A DNA stretch of 64,000 bases from JAITWN01 sp964437335 (GTDB lineage: Bacteria > Pseudomonadota > Gammaproteobacteria > SZUA-140): NCBI GenBank assembly GCA_964437335.1, contig CAYTGL010000001.1:162886-226885 (forward strand), given 5' to 3'. Under the pieces are notes generated by a model. The model ran no database searches. It had not been told where the DNA came from and saw only the letters and a list, made by a program, of their open reading frames with translations. Shown here piece after piece: positions 1 to 7,645 of the stretch (position 1 is its first letter; the number at the start of each line of letters is the position of its first letter). The position numbers were made by a program, and so were the translations under genes.

Positions 1-116
1 GGCTCGATACTGTCGGCGCGCAAGAGGTCAAATCTCGATGCGGCGCCATCGATGCGTCCGGCCAGCTCGGCGGCACGCTCGATCTCGGCGGCCCGGTCGT
101 CAATTCTGGCTATCAT
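1..116 (-). CDS. Start of an element-borne protein, partial at left edge
   Basis: From an ATG at 114-116 the minus-strand frame stays open to the window edge, giving about 38 residues beginning MIARIDDRAAEIERAAEL, a charged and probably helical N-terminus. It overlaps the end of the CHC2 gene by 17 bases, in keeping with the tight packing of this cluster. In integrative elements a CHC2 protein is often followed by a helicase or DUF3987-type replication gene, so a replication role is a guess from position. The visible residues do not identify the family. Confidence 0.5.
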   Translation of the reverse strand, partial: MIARIDDRAAEIERAAELAGRIDGAASRFDLLRADSIE

Positions 117-516
117 CGCGTGCCTCCCCGATGCGCCGGGCGGCGGTATGCAGGCGCTCGCGTACCTCCTCGGTCAGCGGTTCGCCGCGCGCCAGGTCGG
201 AGGCGATGACGCACACAGTCAGCGCCTCGCCGTCGATCAGCGCCAGGCGGTCAGCAGCAGGAACGCGATGACGTGTCGGCGGCCGATGATAGTCGCCGCG
301 CGGCGGGAATAAATCCCGCAGTTCCATGCCGACGGCCGCGACGATGCCGGCGGCGCCGCAGCCGGCGAAGCACTTCAGCAGGATGGTGCCGTCGTCGGTC
401 TCGCGGATCGAGAGCGACGGCGTGCGGTCCTCATGGCTCGGGCATCGGGCGATCCAGCGGTCCGCGCCGGTCTGGCGCACCCGTTCCAGCCGGTCGAGCA
501 AGATCGCGGCGGTCAT
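100..516 (-). CDS. CHC2 zinc-finger (primase-type) protein
   Basis: This is a 138-residue protein. Residues about 23-55 carry a CHC2-like zinc finger: CPSHEDRTPSL, a short beta segment, then CFAGCG, the pattern of the DnaG zinc-binding domain. No TOPRIM domain follows, so it resembles the split primase fragments of mobile elements rather than a complete primase. The chosen ATG (514-516) overlaps the stop of the upstream zinc-ribbon gene as ATGA, which implies translational coupling. A longer frame upstream of this start is the zinc-ribbon gene read in another frame. The likely role is replication or maintenance of the integrated element, by inference from family. Confidence 0.75.
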   Translation of the reverse strand: MTAAILLDRLERVRQTGADRWIARCPSHEDRTPSLSIRETDDGTILLKCFAGCGAAGIVAAVGMELRDLFPPRGDYHRPPTRHRVPAADRLALIDGEALTVCVIASDLARGEPLTEEVRERLHTAARRIGEARDDSQN

Positions 517-737
517 CGGCCCGCCCGCATATAGTTCGAGATGGCCCGCGCCAGGCGGCTGCCGTAGAAACAAGGCGGGCAAAGGATGTGCGACGGATGC
601 AGCGGCCGAAAGTGGCTTCCGCAACCCACACAGTGGCGCAGCGGGTGGTGAAAGGGTATGATCGTCGTGGTCAGTGTTTTGCGCGAAGTTCTCGCCGGCC
701 CGCCACAGGCCGGCGTTCGCATTTTTGGGGGCCTCAT
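513..737 (-). CDS. Small zinc-ribbon protein of the integrated element
   Basis: A 74-residue basic protein with two cysteine pairs, HCVGCGSHF and LCPPCF, about 17 residues apart: a plausible four-Cys zinc ribbon. It ends in a short helix containing ARAISNYMRAGR. Both ends are ATGA overlaps, with the 65-residue gene upstream and the CHC2 gene downstream, and this supports it as a real gene although it overlaps shadow frames. The N-terminal 30 residues are low in information, and an internal start such as MRTPACG is possible. Its function is unknown; small zinc ribbons beside primase fragments occur in phages and integrative elements. Confidence 0.55.
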   Translation of the reverse strand: MRPPKMRTPACGGPARTSRKTLTTTIIPFHHPLRHCVGCGSHFRPLHPSHILCPPCFYGSRLARAISNYMRAGR

Positions 738-931
738 CGTTTCCCGCCCTGCACAACCTCGGTAATGCCCGCCTTGTGCGCACGGTCGTAAAGCCGCAAC
801 GCCTCGGCGCGCGCGTGCAGTTCGTCGCCGACCTCGCGTAACTGCGTGGGTGTCAGGCCCATGTCGGCGGCTACCTTGGGCACGGGCTCGCCGGCGGCGA
901 TGCGGTCAGCAGCGTCTATGATGGCGGTCAT
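734..931 (-). CDS. Small helical protein of the integrated element
   Basis: A 65-residue protein beginning MTAIIDAADRIAAGE and rich in Ala, Glu and Leu. The segment VAADMGLTPTQLREVGDEL looks like a helix-turn-helix-like pair of helices. The ATG at 929-931 overlaps the AlpA stop as ATGA, and its own stop overlaps the next start in the same way, so it is an internal member of a coupled operon. It may be a small regulator or accessory factor. I do not recognise the family and assign no function. Confidence 0.55.
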   Translation of the reverse strand: MTAIIDAADRIAAGEPVPKVAADMGLTPTQLREVGDELHARAEALRLYDRAHKAGITEVVQGGKR

Positions 932-1128
932 ACAGCCCCCTTCGCGCGAGGCATTTCTTGCCGCTGGTCCTCGAGCCAGGCATCGACATCGGCGCGCCGA
1001 TACCGAATTGCATGGCCTACGCGGCACGCCGTGGGGCCGCGACGTTCGGCGCGCCACCGGTGTACTGTCCGGAGCCCTACGCGGAGATAATCGGCCAACT
1101 CGGCCGGCGTGAGTAGATCGGATGACAT
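928..1128 (-). CDS. AlpA-family/MerR-like excisionase-type regulator
   Basis: A 66-residue helix-turn-helix protein. LLTPAELADYLRVGLRTVHRW is a winged helix-turn-helix, followed by the wing GHAIRYRRADVDAWL, the signature of AlpA/DNA-binding domain 17 proteins. Such proteins act as excisionases or activators of integrase genes in P4-like elements. The start at 1126-1128 follows a good ribosome-binding site (AGAGGG), while the longer frame to 1188 has no such site. It lies between the integrase gene pair and the replication genes, where a directionality factor is expected. Confidence 0.8.
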   Translation of the reverse strand: MSSDLLTPAELADYLRVGLRTVHRWRAERRGPTACRVGHAIRYRRADVDAWLEDQRQEMPRAKGAV

Positions 1129-1219
1129 GATGCGTACCCTCTGATGCTGTGACGACATCAGTAGGCCACGCGTGGCAATACGGGTCACATTAGGTCGTGC
1201 AACACAAAGTGCGTTTGTG

Positions 1220-1696
1220 CTACACGGTCGGCCAAATATCGTAGCGGTGGCGCAGCTCGCGCAGCATGTTCTCTATCGTTTCGGTGCTGACGCTGTGCCT
1301 GTTGGCAGTGCTGTTGATAAGTTTGCGCTGCTCTTGTTCGGCCAATCGGATGATGTCCAACGGCTCTACCGCCTTTTCGTCAGCGATGGATTGAGCATCA
1401 GACTTGAGCACGTCGAGCAAGGCGAGGATCGTTTCGACAGCCCCGGCAACCTTCATGTATTCGCCGGCGGGAATCTTCATCTTGCTGGCGGCTTTCATGT
1501 TGGGCCGCCGTTTGTCCATCACAATCTCGGAAAGAGCGGGGCGGAATTCCGCTGGGATCGGCTCGCTCGACGCAATGCGATCGGCCAGCGGCTTGCGGTC
1601 GCCGTAGTCATACGCGAACAAGGCGACGACCCAGGGCCATGCCTTGCGAAACCCGGGCTTCTCGAATTGGACCAGCCTCTCCAAGGAGTCCATCAC
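1220..1696 (-). CDS. Unknown 158-residue protein coupled to the integrase gene
   Basis: A 158-residue soluble protein with no recognised motif. It begins MMDSLERLVQFEKPGF; an aromatic stretch (WPWVVALFAYDYGDRKPLAD) is followed by a basic segment and helices rich in Leu, Ala and Glu. Its ATG overlaps the integrase stop codon as ATGA (1693-1696), so it is probably translated with the integrase. Co-expression with int suggests a role in element mobility or maintenance, but nothing in the sequence shows this. About 90 bases separate it from alpA. Confidence 0.6.
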   Translation of the reverse strand: MMDSLERLVQFEKPGFRKAWPWVVALFAYDYGDRKPLADRIASSEPIPAEFRPALSEIVMDKRRPNMKAASKMKIPAGEYMKVAGAVETILALLDVLKSDAQSIADEKAVEPLDIIRLAEQEQRKLINSTANRHSVSTETIENMLRELRHRYDIWPTV

Positions 1697-2940
1697 GCCG
1701 CCCCTATGCGAACAACTTTTTCATCCTGCTTTCCCTGAACGATCCGCTTCAGGTGTCGTTCCCATGCCTTCAGCGCGAGCCGCTTTTCCTTGTCGTACTG
1801 ATGCTGATCGTAGACCGCGATCAGGCCCTTTTTGCCGTGACCGATGACGCGCTCTGCGATGACCTCAGCGACACCGCAAGCGGCCAGTCCGGTACGGCAG
1901 GTGCGGCGCAAGTCGTGCGGCGCCCAGCGGGGTGACTTATTGCCGAGCGCATCGGCGTAGCGTTCCACGGCTTTGCAGAGCGCCGGTCCAGTGATAGGTG
2001 CGCCGGGCCGGGCCTCGAACACATAGCCGGCGGCCTTGCCTTTGCGCCGCTTGCTCAGGCGGGCCGCTTCATCCTTCGCCGTTTCCAATATCTTCAACGC
2101 GGAATCGGTCAGCGGGACGCTGTGCGGAGTGTCGGTCTTGCGTCTCGCGGCGGGGATCATCCATGTGTCGCCCTGGATTTCCTCCCAGCGCATCCCGGCG
2201 ACTTCGCCCGGACGCTGTCCGGTTATCAATATCATCTTGAGTGCGAACGCGGTCATCCTGTGCAGGCCGCTTTCCTCGGCCCGGGTCCACAGCGCGCGGA
2301 TTTCCTCGTCATCCAGCACGCGCTGCCGGGCCTTCGGCGCCATGCGCTTGTCGATCTTCATGGGCTTTAGCGTCGCGGCGGGGTTGGCCTCGATGATCTC
2401 GCGGTCCTCGGCCCACGCGAACAGCAGCTTCGTATAGCCGAGCAACAGCGCGGCCTGTCTCGGGTGATCCCTGGCGCAGTCCTCGACCATCGCGATCACG
2501 TCGCGGCGTCGGATGTCGCGCAGCTTTCGCTTGCCCATGGCCGGGACCAGATAGCGATCGAGGCAGGCGCGGATCGCCTTGCCGCTCTTGAGTCCGGCCA
2601 GGTGCGCCTTGTGGAAACGGTCGAGCACTTCGGAAACGGTCGGGACCGTTCGCGCGATGCGTCGATCCTCAAGAATGTCCGATCCGTTGTTGACCTGCCG
2701 GCGGTATTCATCGGCCTGCTTTCGGGCAGCGGCCAGGCTCCAGGTCGGATACTCGCCGATGGTCATCCTTCGATCTTTGCCGTTCGTGCCTCGATAGCGA
2801 AGGATGAAGGAGCGCGTGCCGCCGGCGGTGATTCGCAAACCGAAGCCGCGCGGCGCGTCCTTGTGATCGTCGTATAGGAGAATCTGGCCCGCGGGCGGGG
2901 CAGGGGCGTCCTTCACGATTCGGTCGGTCAGTGTCGGCAT
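1693..2940 (-). CDS. P4-type tyrosine integrase
   Basis: A 415-residue site-specific recombinase. Residues about 1-90 form the DUF4102-like arm-binding domain (PTLTDRIVKDAPAP, GFGLRITAGGTRSFILRYR). A SAM-like core-binding domain follows, then the catalytic domain with Arg243 (TGQRPGEV), His342-x-x-Arg345 (APHDLRR), His368 (IGHG) and the likely nucleophile Tyr377 (AVYDQH). The start at 2938-2940 was chosen because GAGG lies just upstream and the family usually begins MPxLTD; the open frame extends 39 codons further without support. The gene points away from the adjacent tRNA-Asn fragment. The catalytic set is complete, so it is probably active. Confidence 0.93.
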   Translation of the reverse strand: MPTLTDRIVKDAPAPPAGQILLYDDHKDAPRGFGLRITAGGTRSFILRYRGTNGKDRRMTIGEYPTWSLAAARKQADEYRRQVNNGSDILEDRRIARTVPTVSEVLDRFHKAHLAGLKSGKAIRACLDRYLVPAMGKRKLRDIRRRDVIAMVEDCARDHPRQAALLLGYTKLLFAWAEDREIIEANPAATLKPMKIDKRMAPKARQRVLDDEEIRALWTRAEESGLHRMTAFALKMILITGQRPGEVAGMRWEEIQGDTWMIPAARRKTDTPHSVPLTDSALKILETAKDEAARLSKRRKGKAAGYVFEARPGAPITGPALCKAVERYADALGNKSPRWAPHDLRRTCRTGLAACGVAEVIAERVIGHGKKGLIAVYDQHQYDKEKRLALKAWERHLKRIVQGKQDEKVVRIGAA

Positions 2941-2966
2941 GATCATTTCCTCACTTGGTCGCAGAC

Positions 2967-3111
2967 AGTGGTACATGTACCAGCTATGTACCACTATAGG
3001 ACTGTATTTAGTGGCAGTCAATGTCATTTTCTGGCATTGGCTATTATGATATAACAAACTGAACTATAATGATTAAATTAGAAAAACCTCAAGTGGTACA
3101 TGGTGGTACAA
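2967..3111. repeat. Repeated AGTGGTACAT motifs between int and the attachment site
   Basis: The ten-base motif AGTGGTACAT occurs exactly at 2967-2976 (+), 2986-2995 (reverse) and 3092-3101 (+). Eight-of-ten matches lie at 2975-2984 (reverse) and 3102-3111 (+). The first exact and first imperfect copies overlap to make a perfect 14-base palindrome at 2969-2982. The cluster covers the integrase upstream region and ends 17 bases before the tRNA fragment. This is how integrase arm-type or excisionase sites are arranged, but the protein bound is inferred. Confidence 0.6.
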
Positions 3112-3128
3112 GAACGGCCTGGGAACTT

Positions 3129-3173
3129 CTGTTAATCATCTGGTCGCTGGTTCGAGTCCGGCCCGGGGAGCCA
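3129..3173 (+). other. Attachment site: 3' fragment of a tRNA-Asn gene (attR)
   Basis: These 45 bases match the 3' part of tRNA-Asn: anticodon loop CTGTTAA (anticodon GTT), the 3' anticodon strand TCATC, a T arm GCTGG-TTCGAGT-CCGGC that pairs correctly, acceptor strand CCGGGGA, discriminator G and CCA. Upstream bases (AACTT) do not pair with TCATC and no D arm is present, so the 5' half is missing. This is expected where an element enters the 3' end of a tRNA gene and leaves the chromosomal copy of the target sequence at its far end. The intact tRNA should lie left of the window. Confidence 0.8.
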
Positions 3174-3431
3174 ACTCCGTCTCGTAGCCGTATTTTTCGA
3201 ACCACCATCGGTAGACTCATAACGAAGGCGATTCAGTTTGTCGACGATCCGTTTGGGTTCCGGAGGTGCGTACGACGGGCGGTGCGGCAACAGGTTTCCA
3301 TGCCTGATGGTCTCCGCGATTCCGGCTATGATGCGTTCACCGTCCCGCAGCATGATTTCGTATTGCATTGTGAAGTCGGCCCTCTGCATCCACAACTCAT
3401 GCAGTTGAACATAACCATCGGCCCAGGACAT
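3132..3431 (-). CDS. Possible small protein reading into the tRNA-Asn fragment
   Basis: A 99-residue frame beginning MSWADGYVQLHELWMQ, with a plausible composition for its first 80 residues (helical, with RDGERIIAGIAETI). Its last residues (LPGPDSNQRPDD) are the antisense of the tRNA fragment, a common artefact tail. No strong ribosome-binding site is visible and I recognise no family. It could be a real chromosomal gene that once ended against the tRNA, or an accidental frame. Confidence 0.3.
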   Translation of the reverse strand: MSWADGYVQLHELWMQRADFTMQYEIMLRDGERIIAGIAETIRHGNLLPHRPSYAPPEPKRIVDKLNRLRYESTDGGSKNTATRRSWLPGPDSNQRPDD

Positions 3432-3760
3432 ATCTGGAGTGCCGCCAAATTTTCGCTGCTGGCTGGCTATCGCGCTCCGGATATCGCGTTGATTACTGGA
3501 GAAAGTAGTTATTTATTAAAAATTAATAACTTATATTAATTTTGGTAAGCAGATGGAAGCAGTCCGGAAGGAAGCCGCGAGCGATGATCGAGTTCATCAT
3601 GTCCGGGTCGGCAACCGGCGATTAAAGTCCGCGTCGCGCCGGTCGACAATACCCGCGTTGGCTGCTCGGATTAACCAATAACAAACAACAACGATGTAAA
3701 CCAACTGTCAGAATCGCCGTCTATACTCAGGCGCGTGATGACAGGAAAAGGGCAGGTCAG
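3432..3760. other. Intergenic region without a recognised gene
   Basis: About 330 bases between the frame ending in the tRNA fragment and the SAP-domain gene. The part around 3500-3545 is very AT-rich. Near the right end, TATACT at about 3723-3728 could be a -10 element for the SAP gene, but I see no convincing -35 at the right distance. No RNA gene, terminator or repeat is recognised. Confidence 0.5.
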
Positions 3761-3970
3761 ATGGAATTGAATCATTTAAGGGCGCGGGCTAGCACACTCG
3801 GTCTGGATCCATATCTCGTACTGGCATCGAAAAAGGTGCTGATCCAGGCAATCCAGGAGGCCGAGGGTCACCAGCCATGCTTTCTCGATGACGACAGGTT
3901 CGCCTGCCGGGAACAGGGCTGCGAATGGCGCCGGGATTGTCTCAAGCTCACCGCCGCCTGGCGGCGCTGA
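3761..3970 (+). CDS. Small SAP-domain protein with a cysteine motif
   Basis: A 69-residue protein. Residues about 4-36 (LRARASTLGLDPYLVLASKK then LIQAIQEAEGH) match the SAP/Rho-N-like fold, which binds nucleic acids in other proteins. The C-terminus carries four cysteines (CFLDDDRFACREQGCEWRRDC), a pattern found in a conserved small gammaproteobacterial family. GGGCAGG upstream of the ATG is an acceptable ribosome-binding site. It stands alone between the island and the convergent aminotransferase gene. The exact role is unknown; binding of DNA or metal is inferred from the motifs. Confidence 0.7.
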   Translation: MELNHLRARASTLGLDPYLVLASKKVLIQAIQEAEGHQPCFLDDDRFACREQGCEWRRDCLKLTAAWRR

Positions 3971-4047
3971 GCCGGAGTTTGTCCAGGCTGAGTCAGCGCT
4001 GATCCGGTGCTGAATCGGCGCTGGACTGGAATCGGGGCAGGGGCGTA

Positions 4048-5313
4048 TCAGCGCGCGAGGCAGTCGCCGATGCGTTGCAGGCCGCGCTGGATATTCTCGA
4101 GGCTGGTCGCAAACGACAGCCGCATGTAACCGGGCGACCCGAATGCGGAGCCCGGCACGAGGGCCACTCCGGCCTCGTTGATCAGATACTCTCCGAATTC
4201 GATATCATCCTCGACGCCGGACAGGCGAGCGATCGCCTCGCGCATATCCGGAAACGCATAGAATGCGCCGTTCGACGGCAAGCAATGCACCCCTTCGATC
4301 GCGTTCAGGGTATTGACGACGTAGCGATGCCGTTCACGAAACGCCCGGTTCATCGTTTCGATGCAGGCCTGGTCGCCCTCGAGCGCGGCCTGGGCCGCAA
4401 CCTGGGAGATCGAGGTCGCGTTCGAGGTGCTCTGCGACTGGATGTTTTCCATCGCAGCGATCAGCGCCCGCGGTCCGGCCGCATAGCCGATCCGCCAGCC
4501 GGTCATCGAGTAGGTCTTCGACACGCCATTCAGCACGATCGCGCGATCGTACAGTGCCGGGCAGGCCATCAGGATGTTGCAGAACGGCTGCTCGTCGAGG
4601 CGGATGTGCTCATAAATGTCGTCGCTCGCGACGATGATATCAGGGTGGCGCAGCAGCACTTCGCCGAGCGCGACGAGTTCATCGCGGGTATAGGAGACGC
4701 CGGTCGGGTTCGACGGGCTGTTGATGACGACGAGGCGGGTCTTTGGCGTGATTGCCGCCTCGAGCGCGGCCGCGTCGATCTTGAAACCCTGCTCGATGCC
4801 GCTGTCGACGATGACCGGCACGCCATCGGCGAGCACGACCATATCCGGATAGGACACCCAGTACGGCGCCGGGATGATGACCTCGTCACCGTCGTTGAGG
4901 GTCGCGGCCAGGCCGTTGTAGAGCACCTGCTTGGCGCCCGTGCCNNNNNNNNNNGGGATGATGACCTCGTCACCGGGGTCCAGCAGGGCCTGGGCCAGAT
5001 TGTAGAAGCTCTGTTTGCCGCCGACCGAGACCAGGACCTGTGCGGCCTGGTAATCAAGGCCGTTGTCGCGGCGGAACTTCGCGGCGACCGCCTCGCGCAG
5101 CGGCGCGATGCCGGCAACCGCGGTGTATTTCGTGAAGCCGGCGCGGATCGCATCGATCGCAGCCTGCTTGATGTGATCGGGGGTATCGAAGTCGGGCTCG
5201 CCGGCGCCGAAGCCGATGATATCCTTGCCCTCGGCGCGCAGCCGCGCCGCCCTTGCAGTCATCGCCAGCGTCGGCGACGGCTTGATCCGTTGTACCCGTT
5301 GAGAAAGTTTCAC
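4048..5313 (-). CDS. PLP-dependent class I aminotransferase (aspartate aminotransferase-like), interrupted by an assembly gap
   Basis: A fold-type I aminotransferase that transfers amino groups between aspartate-like amino acids and 2-oxoacids. It shows the family opening KLSQRVQRIKPSPTL, GAGEPDFDTP, the cofactor-binding NSPSNPTG, and SKTYSMTGWRIGYA with the PLP lysine. The start is taken as GTG at 5311-5313, preceded by AAGGG, because it gives the normal N-terminus. The N gap at 4945-4954 falls after GDEVII, and sequence beyond the gap re-encodes the same segment in a divergent form (KQVLYNGLAATLNDGDEVII). Joining at the shared 20 bases would give about 393 residues, the usual size. The gene is divergent from uvrB, a neighbour pair also known from Pseudomonas. 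Confidence 0.85.
   Translation of the reverse strand: MKLSQRVQRIKPSPTLAMTARAARLRAEGKDIIGFGAGEPDFDTPDHIKQAAIDAIRAGFTKYTAVAGIAPLREAVAAKFRRDNGLDYQAAQVLVSVGGKQSFYNLAQALLDPGDEVIIXXXXGTGAKQVLYNGLAATLNDGDEVIIPAPYWVSYPDMVVLADGVPVIVDSGIEQGFKIDAAALEAAITPKTRLVVINSPSNPTGVSYTRDELVALGEVLLRHPDIIVASDDIYEHIRLDEQPFCNILMACPALYDRAIVLNGVSKTYSMTGWRIGYAAGPRALIAAMENIQSQSTSNATSISQVAAQAALEGDQACIETMNRAFRERHRYVVNTLNAIEGVHCLPSNGAFYAFPDMREAIARLSGVEDDIEFGEYLINEAGVALVPGSAFGSPGYMRLSFATSLENIQRGLQRIGDCLAR
4945..4954. other. Scaffold gap (10 N) inside the aminotransferase gene
   Basis: Ten Ns of a fixed size. The 20 bases right of the gap (4955-4974) are identical to 4871-4890 left of it, and both encode the same protein segment. 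The contig ends therefore probably overlap rather than leave unknown sequence between them. The 54 bases 4891-4944 look like a divergent alternative version of the region after 4974. Confidence 0.9.
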
Positions 5314-5413
5314 GCCACCCTTGTCCTGGTTGATAAAGGGGTCTGAGCCCTCGGCCGGAAAATGAGCCGGGCTAAGTGTAATATAGTCGGATAGCCGACA
5401 GCAAAGTATCGAA

Positions 5414-7426
5414 ATGGACCGGAAATTCAAGTTGCATTCCGCCTACGCGCCGGCCGGAGATCAGCCGCAGGCGATCGCGAGGCTGGTCGAGGGGCTCTCG
5501 GCGGGTCTCGCGCGCCAGACCCTGCTCGGCGTGACCGGCTCCGGCAAGACCTACACGATCGCAAACGTCGTCGAGCGCCTGCAGCGCCCATGCCTGGTGC
5601 TGGCGCCGAACAAGACGCTTGCAGCCCAGCTCTATGGCGAGATGCGGGATTTCTTTCCCGACAGCGCCGTCGAGTATTTTGTGTCCTATTACGATTATTA
5701 CCAGCCCGAGGCCTACGTCCCGACTACCGACACCTATATAGAAAAGGACGCGTCGATCAACGAACAGATCGAGCAGATGCGCCTGTCGGCGACGAAGGCG
5801 CTGCTCGAGCGCCGCGACGCGGTCATCGTCGCCTCGGTGTCGTGCATATACGGCCTCGGTGATCCGCGTTCCTATCTGAAGATGGTGCTGCACCTGTCGC
5901 GCGGCGCGCAGGCCGACCAGCGCGCGATCCTGCGTCATCTCGCCGATCTGCAATACGCCCGCAACGATGTCGAACTGGTCCGCGGTACTTACCGGGTGCG
6001 CGGCGAGGTCATCGATATCTTTCCGGCGGAATCCGAGCGCGAGGCGGTGCGGGTCGAGCTGTTCGACGACGTGATCGAGGCGCTTGCGTATTTCGATCCG
6101 CTGACCGGCGAGATTCTGCGCCGCGTGCCCCGCCTGACGGTCTATCCGAAGACGCACTACGTGACGCCGCGCGAGATCCTGATGAACGCGATCGATCTGA
6201 TCAAGGATGAGTTGCGCGCCCGGCTGGAAGAGCTGCGCAGCGCCGGCAAGCTGCTCGAGGCGCAAAGACTCGAGCAGCGCGCGCGCTTCGACATCGAGAT
6301 GATGCAGGAACTCGGCTACTGCTCCGGGATCGAGAACTATTCCCGCTATCTGTCGGGACGCGAGGCCGGCGAGCCGCCGCCGACGCTGCTCGACTATCTG
6401 CCGGACGATGCGATCATGGTCATCGACGAGAGCCATATCACGATCCCGCAGGTCGGCGGCATGTATCGCGGCGACCGTTCGCGCAAGCTGACGCTGGTCG
6501 AGCACGGCTTCCGGTTGCCGTCGGCGCTCGACAACCGGCCGCTCAATTTCGAGGAGTTCGAGCGCATCGTTCCGCAGACGATCTTCGTGTCGGCGACGCC
6601 GGGGCCCTACGAGCTCGAGCGCTCCGACGCGGTCGTCGAGCAGGTCGTGCGGCCGACCGGCCTCGTCGATCCCGAAGTCGAGGTGCGCCCGGTTGCGACC
6701 CAGGTCGACGACCTCCTGTCCGAGATCCGCCTGCGCGTTACGCGCAACGAGCGGGTGCTGGTCACGACGCTGACCAAGCGCATGTCCGAGAACCTGACCG
6801 AGTATCTCGCGGAGCACGATATCCGGGTGCGCTATCTACATTCGGATATCGAGACCGTCGAGCGCATCGAGATCATCCGCGATCTCAGGCTAGGCACCTT
6901 CGATGTACTGGTCGGCATCAACCTGCTACGTGAAGGGCTCGACCTGCCCGAGGTCTCGCTGGTCGCGATCCTCGATGCCGACAAGGAAGGTTTCCTGCGC
7001 TCCGACCGCTCCCTGATCCAGACCATCGGGCGCGCGGCGCGTAATATCGAGGGGCGGGTCATCATGTATGCCGACAGCATCACCGGCTCGATGCGGCGCG
7101 CGCTCGACGAGACCGAACGCCGCCGCAACAAGCAGATCGCGCATAACGAGGTGCACAGCATTACCCCGGTCGGCATTCGCAAGGCGATCCGCGACATTAT
7201 CGAAGGCGAGGCCCCGGAGGTTGCGCTCGGCTCGCGCGAGTACGCGAAGGTCATGGAATCGGTCATCGAATACGGCGGAATGTCGCCCGAGCAGTTCGCG
7301 CGGGAGATCGCGGCGCTCGAGAAACAGATGCGCCAGCATGCGCGGGATCTCGAGTTCGAGGAGGCGGCGCGCATCCGCGACCGTATCCGCGCCGTCAAGG
7401 CCGCCAATCTGGGCCTGACAGCCTGA
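5414..7426 (+). CDS. uvrB: UvrABC system protein B
   Basis: A 670-residue DNA helicase-like subunit of nucleotide excision repair that receives damaged DNA from UvrA and recruits UvrC. Visible features are Walker A GVTGSGKT (39-46), the damage-probing beta-hairpin YYDYYQPEAY, the helicase motif GRAARN, and a C-terminal UVR segment (EKQMRQHARDLEFEEAARIRD) that contacts UvrC. Length matches the family (about 670). It is divergent from the aminotransferase gene across 100 bases, which contain TATAGT at 5382-5387 and a small hairpin at 5386-5399. I see no SOS box (CTGT-N8-ACAG). Confidence 0.97.
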   Translation: MDRKFKLHSAYAPAGDQPQAIARLVEGLSAGLARQTLLGVTGSGKTYTIANVVERLQRPCLVLAPNKTLAAQLYGEMRDFFPDSAVEYFVSYYDYYQPEAYVPTTDTYIEKDASINEQIEQMRLSATKALLERRDAVIVASVSCIYGLGDPRSYLKMVLHLSRGAQADQRAILRHLADLQYARNDVELVRGTYRVRGEVIDIFPAESEREAVRVELFDDVIEALAYFDPLTGEILRRVPRLTVYPKTHYVTPREILMNAIDLIKDELRARLEELRSAGKLLEAQRLEQRARFDIEMMQELGYCSGIENYSRYLSGREAGEPPPTLLDYLPDDAIMVIDESHITIPQVGGMYRGDRSRKLTLVEHGFRLPSALDNRPLNFEEFERIVPQTIFVSATPGPYELERSDAVVEQVVRPTGLVDPEVEVRPVATQVDDLLSEIRLRVTRNERVLVTTLTKRMSENLTEYLAEHDIRVRYLHSDIETVERIEIIRDLRLGTFDVLVGINLLREGLDLPEVSLVAILDADKEGFLRSDRSLIQTIGRAARNIEGRVIMYADSITGSMRRALDETERRRNKQIAHNEVHSITPVGIRKAIRDIIEGEAPEVALGSREYAKVMESVIEYGGMSPEQFAREIAALEKQMRQHARDLEFEEAARIRDRIRAVKAANLGLTA

Positions 7427-7472
7427 TGCTTGCCAGAACGGGGCCTATCAAGTATCTTGAGTGCCGGATTAC

Positions 7473-7549
7473 AGGCGCGTAGCTCAGCTGGTTAGAGCAC
7501 CACCTTGACATGGTGGGGGTCGTTGGTTCGAGTCCAATCGCGCCTACCA
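7473..7549 (+). tRNA. tRNA-Val (anticodon GAC)
   Basis: A complete 77-base cloverleaf: acceptor AGGCGCG/CGCGCCT, D arm GCTC-GAGC, anticodon stem CCACC/GGTGG around loop TTGACAT (anticodon GAC), T arm GTTGG-TTCGAGT-CCAAT, discriminator A and encoded CCA. It lies between uvrB and thrS and has its own terminator. Confidence 0.97.
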
Positions 7550-7559
7550 AATGCATGAG

Positions 7560-7587
7560 GCACTGTGACGCAACAGTGCTTTTTTTA
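7560..7587 (+). terminator. Rho-independent terminator after tRNA-Val
   Basis: A seven-base-pair stem GCACTGT/ACAGTGC (7560-7566 and 7573-7579) with a six-base loop is followed directly by eight T residues. It should end the tRNA-Val transcript before thrS. Confidence 0.9.
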
Positions 7588-7645
7588 TTGCGGCCCTCCG
7601 TTCTTGTGCCGTTTGATCGGTCAGGGTCCGACCGGTACGCAGCTT

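Noticed and set aside
3069..3539. Plus-strand frame of 156 codons across the tRNA-Asn fragment
   Set aside because: Its sequence VRVRPGEP comes from translating the tRNA fragment, the composition elsewhere is irregular, and there is no ribosome-binding site.
5314..5413. SOS (LexA) box upstream of uvrB
   Set aside because: No CTGT-N8-ACAG pattern was found in the 100 bases between the divergent genes.
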